This document shows, one piece after another, positions 54,580 through 61,752 of a stretch of 64,000 nt of DNA; positions within the stretch are counted from its first letter, which is position 1, and every line of letters starts with the position of its first letter. The DNA is from Aphrocallistes beatrix. Lineage: Eukaryota; Porifera; Hexactinellida; Sceptrulophora; Aphrocallistidae. The translations under genes were made by a program, and so were the position numbers. The notes under the pieces were generated by a model. It worked only from the letters and a program-made list of their open reading frames with translations. It made no database searches and was not told where the DNA came from. The DNA lies in NCBI GenBank assembly GCA_963281255.1, contig OY725498.1, positions 4,650,001 to 4,714,000 on the forward strand, read 5' to 3'.

Positions 54580-55992
54580 ATGCTGGGTCAAGGGCGCTAC
54601 GAAGGAGAAAATAAGGATCAGGTTCGACACGGCGTAGGCGTGTACTACTACCCGAACAAGTTCTTCAAGTACGAAGGCGAGTGGAAGAACGGAAAGAAGC
54701 ATGGGACCGGTAAACTGATTCTAGGAGACGGTGGGTACTATGAGGGTGCCTTTGTTGAAGGAGAGATAGAAGGGAATGGTGAAAGAGTGTACGGACACTC
54801 CGGTGCTAGGTATGTGGGACATTTTAGCAAGGGGGAGAGGCACGGTCTGGGGCGATACGAGACGAGTGATGGGTCGTATTACGAGGGTAATTGGTTCTAT
54901 AACAAGAAAGAAGGGTTCGGAAGCAGTCAGGCGGCGAATGGGACTGTGTATGAGGGGGAGTGGCATAACAATATAAAACATGGAGAAGGCATGCTGGTAT
55001 TCCCTGATGGGAGTAAGTATGACGGATGTCTCGTTAATGGATTGCGACACGGGCATGGACGTTATGAAATGGCGGATAAATCTGTGTACGAAGGACAGTG
55101 GAAGAATGAAATGTTCCAAGGGGAAGGAACTCTGACACACCACTCTGGCATCGTGAGGGTATGTCCATGGGTGAAAGGGAAACCGTTCAGTAATCCGTCT
55201 GCGTTCATGTTTCAGTCTAAAAAGCATATCCGTCTCGATCACGGCAAACCGTTCTCTTTCACAGTGGCTGTTGTGGATGAGAAAGGGGATATCTTCGAAG
55301 AGGAAAGTGGGAGGCTGGTACAGCTCAAGGTTTCGCGGAAGGTGAAGACGGGAGAAGAAGACTGGTTCAATATGCTAGTTCGTAAGACCAGTGAGAGCGA
55401 TGAGTTTGTCCATACAAGTAGATCGACCCCGAACACTCCTTTCTCTAGTTCTTGTGACTTGGAATTAGAGAACTATTTGGAAGACATAGAAACACCGTTT
55501 AAGCAGGCCTGTCCCATTCCAACCGTGAAAGGAATTGTCTGCTTTAAGAACGTCTACCTTCCTACCTTTCCATCTGACGTCAAAGACAAAGCATTCAACA
55601 AACTGAACCAGGCAAAGTCTCTGATAGATAAAGTGATCTTATTCGAGAATTCAGCAGCGTTTTCAGAAGGAGACGAATGTACGGAGACAACGTCTGAGTC
55701 TAATCTCAAGGACGGTAAGGCTAAATCAAGGAAATTGCATCCTCTGAGGCAATCTGAGAATCGGAGAAACCAGATGCGGACAGAAGATAACACGAGGACA
55801 AGTATGAGCAAACCGACGAACAGATCTAGCAAAACAGCTGCAGAGGGAGGGAAAGTGCCGAAATTTGCATTATCTGAAGATTTGTTTATCGGGGCTTTTG
55901 ATGTAACAGAAAATCCTTTCGCACTCCAAATTCCACTCAAAAAGCATCCAGTCTATTCCGGTACACCTTCAATAGTCAAGCTTGTGAAGTGA
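54580..55992 (+). CDS. MORN1: MORN-repeat protein, MORN1-like
   Basis: An intronless ORF of 470 residues (human MORN1 has 497). At least seven MORN repeats fill residues 5-190, each with the YEGEWKNGKKHGTG pattern: RYVGHFSKGERHGLGRY, YYEGNWFYNKKEGFG, YEGEWHNNIKHGEG, KYDGCLVNGLRHGHG and YEGQWKNEMFQGEG. The region after them (PFSFTVAVVDEKGDIFEEESGR) resembles the beta-sandwich-like part seen in MORN1, and the C-terminal third is basic and disordered. MORN repeats bind lipids or act as scaffolds; MORN1 is linked to cilia and basal structures. The preceding TAG is one base before the start codon. Confidence 0.88.
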   Translation: MLGQGRYEGENKDQVRHGVGVYYYPNKFFKYEGEWKNGKKHGTGKLILGDGGYYEGAFVEGEIEGNGERVYGHSGARYVGHFSKGERHGLGRYETSDGSYYEGNWFYNKKEGFGSSQAANGTVYEGEWHNNIKHGEGMLVFPDGSKYDGCLVNGLRHGHGRYEMADKSVYEGQWKNEMFQGEGTLTHHSGIVRVCPWVKGKPFSNPSAFMFQSKKHIRLDHGKPFSFTVAVVDEKGDIFEEESGRLVQLKVSRKVKTGEEDWFNMLVRKTSESDEFVHTSRSTPNTPFSSSCDLELENYLEDIETPFKQACPIPTVKGIVCFKNVYLPTFPSDVKDKAFNKLNQAKSLIDKVILFENSAAFSEGDECTETTSESNLKDGKAKSRKLHPLRQSENRRNQMRTEDNTRTSMSKPTNRSSKTAAEGGKVPKFALSEDLFIGAFDVTENPFALQIPLKKHPVYSGTPSIVKLVK

Positions 55993-56179
55993 TCCGAGTC
56001 ACAAGGATATTATCTGGACACAGCGTAGAGGGCTGTGGGCATTTGACTAGATGCCTACTCTTTATTATATCATATTACGGATAAATTGTTTCAAGATATC
56101 TTATATTAACGATTAACTTTTTAACCATTTATATTGGGAATTATAATAATTCGTGCGTAGTTAACTATTATTAGCCATA

Positions 56180-59100
56180 ATGAGTGAGGAAATGTACACG
56201 GAACTTCCGGCTGACGGTGATCCAGGATTCGAAGTTTACGAGGAGCTCTCTGCTGAAATGACTGGAGGAATTCAAAACGCGAAACCACTCGCTGCAGCTC
56301 CACCTGTTCCAGAGACGAGACGCCCCCTCCCGCAAGCCCCTACTGTCCCGGACAGGAACCCAGGCCTCAAACCCCAACCTGTCACAGGCGGCGGAAAGTC
56401 CAAGTTCTACGATCAACCGTCTCCTCTTCCCCAACGTCGACTGCCTCAGGTACCCCCTGCTATTCCCACAGGAAAGGCCCCAGAAGCTCTCAGGGTTTCG
56501 GATGCGTTCCAGATATTCATCCACTCCAAGAAAACCGGCAGCTCCAAATCTCGGTACTCCACCCCCTGGGCGAAACGTCCAGACCCCAGCGGCCAGGATG
56601 TTGAGTTTCTTCCTCTACAGGGAAACGGAGTTAATCTTCCTTTCGTCCCACCATGTATCCTTGTCAAGATGCCACAGGGCACAGAGATAGACACGGGGAA
56701 TTACCTGCGGCTCTTCATACCCCCCGCCTCAGCCTCCCAACAGCCGCCACCCAAGGCGACAACTGGCGCCCCCCTACCACAGTCTGCAAGTGCGGAGGCT
56801 GATGATCAATCTCTCCTGTACGATGAAACAACTCTGCCCGCCGAGGATACACAGCCTCAGGACACCTACGATGACGTCATTCAGAGGCCAGAGCCCACCG
56901 TGACTGTCCCTAATTCTGAACCTGAACTCACGTATGATGACGTCACGAATGTGACAGAGAATGGAATGCCTCTGAAAGAGGACGAATTAACTTATGATGA
57001 CGTCATTCCCAAATCGAAGCCACCAACAAAGTAAGTCATTATCATTCTATTCGCAAAACTAAAAGTACGTATTTAGGCCTGTTTCGTGCCAGGTTGATTC
57101 ACGTGCCAGATTGATTCACTTGTATTAATGGACCATGGACACTGTAGTGTCGTGCCAGATTAATTCACTTGTATTACTGAACCATGGATGCTGAGTTACC
57201 GTACCAGATTGATTCATTGTTTGTGTAATTATGTGATACGAACAATATGCATTGCTTACACAGTATCTGCACTTTATGAGGGAGTTACTGTATGATAATT
57301 ATCACATTTTCGCATACGCAGCTAGTAATTCCGAATTTATTCAAAGGATTATCTTTCAAGGATTGGAATTGGTAAGCATTTCAACTACGTAGTTTCTGAA
57401 AATGGAATAATATTTGATTTTTATTCGTTAATCACTTATGCTGTCATACAAAGTTTGAATCAATCTGGTACGGTAACTCAGCATCCATGGTTCAGTAATA
57501 CAAGTGAATTAATCTGGCACGACAATACAGTGTCCATGGTCCATTAATACAAGTGAATCAATCTGGCACGTGAATCAACCTGGCACGAAACAGGCCTAAT
57601 GCTAAGTGTTTAGGAAAGTTAGGTTTTTGTGATATACGAGTCAGCAACCCTATTTGTTAGCCAGCGGGTCCATTGTTATCACAAGTGCGATGAAATCCTC
57701 ATCCGCTCCTTCTAACTGGTGTTGACACTTCTCTTTCACGAGCAAGCTGTTTTGCCTCTTCAAGACAAACTCTTCAGCAACACCTCCCTCTATCTTGATC
57801 TCTATCCTCCCCTCTCCCTCTAGCACCCATATGTAGACTTCTCTTCCTGCCTCAGTTAAGTTAGGACCGTACTTGGTACCCTCCCCCTTCACTACCTCTA
57901 CTCTGAACTCTCCTGTACTGAAGATGCATGTAGTGTTGTCTTGTGAACTTTTGAATTCTGACAGGAAAGTCTTCAGTGTGAGAGGAGCTGCAACTTCCGT
58001 TGTTACATCCAGTTTGAAAGGTGGGTCTTGGAACACTTTACCCGCTGGAAGAATTCCTGTCTTGTGTTCTTCTGATGCAAAAAACTCTTTGATGACCGGA
58101 GCTACGTGAAATGCAGAGTTGAAATAGAATTGATTATCTAAGGTTAAATTAATATATTACCTAACTGAGTGCCCAGGTCTGTACAGTGAAACCAAGCTTC
58201 CCAGAGAGTGTCTGTACTTCCCTCTTGGTAGAAGCGGAGTGCGTCCTTCTCCGTCTCATACCTCTCTCGCTCTATCACCAGTCCCACCGTGTCGGCTTGC
58301 CGCTGAGGGGAGTGCGGCATACGGCTGGGCAGTCGAAACATCTCTCCTTCCTTGATCACGACATCTTTGTGCTGACCTGATTGATATGTGCAATAGTAAT
58401 TGCGCAAAGTGGGTATAGCCATCATGATTAATATTGAGTAATATATGAAATAAATTATTTAACATTACGCTATATATTAATGGACTCTAATATACCTTTT
58501 TCAACGATCTTGAGGACCATATCTCCTTTGACCTGGTAGAACAGCTCCTCTCCCTCTTCGATGTGGTAGTCCTTCCTTACGTTAGGTCCCCCGATGAACA
58601 TCACCTTCAGTTGTCCCGCCCCGTGCATCAGCTTGTTGCACACGGGGGGAATGAAGCTGGATTTGTTCTCTTCTATCCATCCTGACACGTCATGAAGTAG
58701 ACTTGATGCAATGGCCATATTCGAATGATTTCTAAGTATCCAGTTTATGCGTAAAACTCGCTTTTATAGCAAAGGAAGTTTGATATGTTTGTTCATTATT
58801 GAGTATGCGATTATGAACTTCTGCGGTTAGTGAGACATATTTGCTGGATGACTGGAGGCTTTGCTTTTAATTCATAAAACCGAGGAATGATTCCATCATT
58901 CTATCTTGATACACGTAGTATCGGATATTATATTAAATATTGCTTCATTTGAATCGATTAATTTCCCTGCGAAGTATTGCAAAATGTTTGCAGAGGTGGA
59001 AGCGTAGCTACACATATATAAGAAGGAAGGAATTTAAGATTCAAGCAGAGAGCAAACCCAAATGGCGGAAGCGAACCCTGGTCTGATAGACAAATTGGAG

Positions 59101-60006
59101 TTGATCGAAATAATATTAGTTGACAACTGGCGTGACGTGTGTTATAAAGTGAAGTTTGAGGACTTAATTGATGAAGAAAAGCTTGCACACATCAAGGCAA
59201 TTGAGTTTAAGGACAAACTGAAAGATCCCCGTTTCACTGAAGAAGAGAGGGCAATCGTTTCAATGGCAAACTTGAAGGCCATTCGGCGCCAAGCGAGTAG
59301 ATCTCGAAAGGAGAGGGAAACTGAAGAATTGAAGAAGGTGGATCGACTGAGCGAAGAGAAGAGAGAATTAGAGCAACAGAAAGAGAGCATTGAAAAGGAA
59401 TTAGTAGTGATTAAGGATACTGAGGGAGAAAAATAACTACTCGTAGTTCCCAGCAGAGATGTACATTTTTCATTTTGTATTATTCTAGCTAAGTTTAGTA
59501 GTTGCGGCTTTTTCATATTTTAGCTTTGTTCATTGTAATAATCATTCAGCCAAAGTGCACAATACTTGAATCTTAGTCAATGTTTTACTGGGTGTTTGTT
59601 CCTTAGGGAAAGTGTGGAGCCGCAGGATATCTACGACGACGTGGAGGTATCTCGCACAAGTAGCAACAGAAGCTCCCCCACACCTAGCGGCTCATCTGAA
59701 GCGAGCTACAAAGTTAAGGGAGATAAGAAAGCACAGAAATCGGAAGCACAGCGTATTAAAAAACGCGAGAAAAGCATCAAGAATTTCAAACTGTTGAATA
59801 TAAAGTCTACTGATTCATACCTCCAGGATCTGGTGTCACAAACCGCGAGCGGGAAGAGCAAAGATAAAGACGTGCTACAGATCGCAGAGGGAGAGAGAGT
59901 GCAGCTGTTATTGCAAGACCACCCAAAGTTAAAGGCTGGACATTGGCTGGTCGAGAAGTCAGACGGTACGGTAGGACTAGCGCTGTCCAGTTTGTTCACA
60001 AGTTAA
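56180..60006 (+). CDS. FYB/ADAP-like adaptor with YDDV motifs and C-terminal helical SH3
   Basis: Two exons, 56180-57030 and 59607-60006, with a 2,576-nt GT/AG intron; the phase-2 join reads [14 protein letters not shown]. 416 residues. The N-terminal two thirds are proline-rich ([24 protein letters not shown]) with tyrosine motifs MYTEL, VYEEL, LYDETT, three TYDDV, and one IYDDV from exon 2. The end has [16 protein letters not shown], the basic helix that begins the helically extended SH3 of FYB, SKAP-linked adaptors and PRAM1, followed by an SH3-like strand pattern ending [12 protein letters not shown]. In vertebrate ADAP, phosphorylated YDDV binds the SLP-76 SH2 domain and links antigen receptors to integrins. 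A non-vertebrate homologue would be an ancient adhesion-signalling adaptor. The intron contains a mobile-element relic and two genes. Confidence 0.8.
57076..57596. mobile_element. 521-bp MITE-like element with 141-bp terminal inverted repeats
   Basis: The left arm (57076-57216) and right arm (57456-57596) are inverted copies of 141 bases with a single mismatch by eye (GTAGTGT versus the equivalent of GTATTGT). The ends read GGCCTGTTTCGTGCCAGG and its complement, and TA flanks both sides (57074-57075 and 57597-57598), consistent with TA target duplication as in Tc1/mariner-type MITEs. Each arm contains about three internal repeats of a unit with GTGCCAGATTGATTCACTTG followed by a CCATGGA core. 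The middle 239 bases are AT-rich and noncoding. The near identity of arms suggests recent insertion. It sits in the FYB-like intron, 53 bases from the HAAO stop codon. Confidence 0.85.
57650..58718 (-). CDS. HAAO: 3-hydroxyanthranilate 3,4-dioxygenase, nested antisense in the FYB-like intron
   Basis: Three exons on the minus strand: 58718-58496, 58376-58161, 58101-57650; introns of 119 and 59 nt with GT/AG ends. 296 residues (human 286). HAAO is the cytosolic non-heme iron enzyme that opens 3-hydroxyanthranilate in the kynurenine route to quinolinate and NAD. The cupin iron ligands are in [13 protein letters not shown] (His, Glu) and [11 protein letters not shown] (His). Exon joins restore [16 protein letters not shown] and [16 protein letters not shown], closely matching the animal enzyme. 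The C-terminal degenerate cupin half is present. It is the only minus-strand gene between 24192 and 64000. A TATA box lies 43 bases upstream of its ATG. Confidence 0.95.
58761..58768 (-). promoter_or_regulatory. TATA box of HAAO
   Basis: TATAAAAG on the minus strand ends 43 bases before the HAAO ATG, so a start site about 25-30 bases downstream would leave a leader of roughly 15-20 bases. A CTTAG acceptor-like site lies between the box and the ATG. This suggests that the nested gene has its own promoter inside the host intron. Confidence 0.55.
59015..59022 (+). promoter_or_regulatory. TATA box of the small bZIP-like gene
   Basis: TATATAAG lies 40 bases before the ATG at 59062, allowing a start site near 59045. 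Like HAAO, this nested gene seems to carry its own core promoter inside the FYB-like intron. Confidence 0.5.
59062..59436 (+). CDS. Small CNC/Maf-like bZIP protein, nested in the FYB-like intron
   Basis: An intronless ORF of 124 residues on the same strand as its host. Residues about 30-65 ([20 protein letters not shown], then [14 protein letters not shown]) fit the extended homology region that precedes the basic region in CNC and Maf factors. The basic region is [15 protein letters not shown], which aligns with the CNC pattern NKVAAQNCRKRK: Q, SR and RK positions are kept, but the Asn that reads DNA is Lys and the paired Ala are Arg. A leucine zipper follows (heptad L, L, I, I over [22 protein letters not shown]). 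It may be a dimer partner with altered or lost DNA specificity. A plain coiled-coil protein is the alternative. Confidence 0.6.
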   Translation: MAEANPGLIDKLELIEIILVDNWRDVCYKVKFEDLIDEEKLAHIKAIEFKDKLKDPRFTEEERAIVSMANLKAIRRQASRSRKERETEELKKVDRLSEEKRELEQQKESIEKELVVIKDTEGEK

Positions 60007-60221
60007 ATAACGGCCAACTCCGTAACTGTACATATGTAATGAATTGTATTATAGGCTGCATAGCCGTGCCAGGTGAGGATTTCAATGCGGATGTATTTAG
60101 TTATTTATTCTTATTTTGATGCTTGATACTCTAATGAATATGCTTTAATTATGAATTTAATTGTAGTTCAGAATACTGGTGTAACGTAGCACTTTTCCAA
60201 ATTAGATACATTTCATTGTGC

Positions 60222-61451
60222 ATGGCTACGGGAAATCCTCCTCCTATAGGAGGGAAGGATTTCGAACAAAGAGTAGTGGACGTTCGAAAAGAGATAGAAA
60301 CGCATTTCACTGAGTTGATTGAAGGTGCTAGATCGAGACAATCAGAGTTACTAAAGAAGGTTGATAGTATTTTAAGAGACTACAGAGAGAAAGTGAAGGA
60401 AGAGAGTCAGACACAAAAAGAACTCGATGCTACTAAGGAATCAATCAAACAGAATATCCAAGTTTCAGGATTATTGGATCTACAAGCAGATCTTGTATGT
60501 AAAATCGAAGAGAGAGTTCAGAAAGTTAAAAAAGAAAAAGCATCCTGGGACATATCTTTTAGCGGAGATAAAGAGGTTATTCAGAAAATTAAAAAACATG
60601 GACAGATCATCTTTGGGGCTTTTTCTCATCGATCCAACCCATCTATTAACTACAAAAGTAAGCTACAAGCTATTAAGAGTTTTGGAACTCAGGGTAATGC
60701 AGACGGTCAGTTCAGTAGTCCATGGGGAGTAGCGATAGATGTGAATACATCTCACTTATTTATAGCTGATCATTCACGCCATAGAGTCCAGGTATTCTCA
60801 CAGGAAGGGCAGTATCTCTATAAGTTCGGAGATGGTCATATGCGAAGTCCAATTGGCGTTGTTATCTATCAAGATAAGGTGTTTGTGACACAGTTCAGTA
60901 CAAGCTGCTTGCAAGTCTACAAACTAGATGGAACCTATGTGAGTACCGTTGGGAGTCAGGGAAGTGGTGAGGGACAACTAACCAACCCTTATGGCGTAGA
61001 TATCAATAAAGCTACTGGAGATATTTACATATGTGACACAAAGAACAATCGTGTTCAGATATTCTCTCAAGAATTGCAATTCAAACAATCACTCTGGGCT
61101 AACTCTCTTACAAGACCTATAGACATAAAGCTGACTGAAGAGTCGATATTCCTGTTAGATGAGAGTATTACCTGTCTACACATCTATAATCACAATCATG
61201 CATTGGTGAAGTCTATCATAACCAGAGTTGCCGGAAAACAAATTGATCGTCCTTTTTTTTTCTGTATCGATGCAGAGAACAATATTTACATGACAGACTA
61301 CAGTACTGGAAAAGTGAATGTGTTCGATATTCAAGGTACTTCTCTCCACCAGTTTGGGAAATATACTAATCCAACTGGTATCACATTATCTCAAACTGGT
61401 GCAATTATCATATGCGGCGCAGCAAACAACCAATGCATCCATATTTGGTGA
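60222..61451 (+). CDS. Coiled-coil/NHL-repeat protein, tandem copy 1
   Basis: ATG at 60222 opens 409 residues, intronless. Residues about 12-130 form a coiled coil (FEQRVVDVRKEIETHF, KVDSILRDYREKVKEE) like the central part of TRIM proteins, and residues about 145-409 form an NHL beta-propeller with typical blades: GQFSSPWGVAIDVNTSHLFI, DHSRHRVQVFSQEGQ, PYGVDINKATGDIYICD and NNRVQIFSQEL. There is no RING or B-box, so it lacks ubiquitin-ligase parts of TRIM-NHL proteins. NHL propellers bind RNA or protein. It differs from copy 2 by about 41 replaced residues but few silent changes. A decayed relative lies at 25524. Confidence 0.88.
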   Translation: MATGNPPPIGGKDFEQRVVDVRKEIETHFTELIEGARSRQSELLKKVDSILRDYREKVKEESQTQKELDATKESIKQNIQVSGLLDLQADLVCKIEERVQKVKKEKASWDISFSGDKEVIQKIKKHGQIIFGAFSHRSNPSINYKSKLQAIKSFGTQGNADGQFSSPWGVAIDVNTSHLFIADHSRHRVQVFSQEGQYLYKFGDGHMRSPIGVVIYQDKVFVTQFSTSCLQVYKLDGTYVSTVGSQGSGEGQLTNPYGVDINKATGDIYICDTKNNRVQIFSQELQFKQSLWANSLTRPIDIKLTEESIFLLDESITCLHIYNHNHALVKSIITRVAGKQIDRPFFFCIDAENNIYMTDYSTGKVNVFDIQGTSLHQFGKYTNPTGITLSQTGAIIICGAANNQCIHIW

Positions 61452-61660
61452 TTTAAAACCCTTATGATTATGTCCAATGAATTTACTTTAACTAAAGGAT
61501 TTACTTTTTTAGATTTTATTTCCCGGTATATACCATTAACTTTTTGTTTTGTTGCTCAGTAACTGGGAGAGTACAATAACTCTATGCTAAGTTGGACACT
61601 ACGTCATAATTAATCAAATTAATTTATAATTTCGAGGTAAATGAGCTGATTGTTCATACG

Positions 61661-61752
61661 ATGGAACTGCTGGAACAAACCATCCTCCTGGCTAACAGCC
61701 TGCTCATGCAATACTGCATCCCCCGCATCGTCTATCAAATAGCAGATTGTGG
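61661..61752 (+). pseudogene. Truncated 5' stub of the CEP95-like gene
   Basis: The first 91 bases of the CEP95-like coding sequence (MELLEQTILLANSLLMQY onwards, through ADC) are repeated here, with one replacement (I for V at residue 8), and then the sequence jumps into the FYB 3' flank. The frame continues by chance to a stop at 61873, giving a meaningless 70-residue ORF. It is a by-product of the tandem duplication. Confidence 0.85.

Larger units (their letters stand above)
59999..61752. repeat. Tandem duplication, unit 1
   Basis: First copy of a directly repeated segment of about 1.75 kb. It begins in the stop codon region of the FYB-like gene and runs through the NHL gene to the first 91 bases of the CEP95-like gene. 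Noncoding flanks are almost identical to unit 2. It ends at the junction where CEP95-like sequence (gcagattgtg) meets FYB 3' sequence (caagttaaataacgg). Confidence 0.9.

Noticed and set aside
56870..57005. Three CRE octamers in the FYB-like exon as a true enhancer cluster
   Set aside because: They follow from the repeated codons for D-D-V in the YDDV motifs; included only in the overall octamer count.
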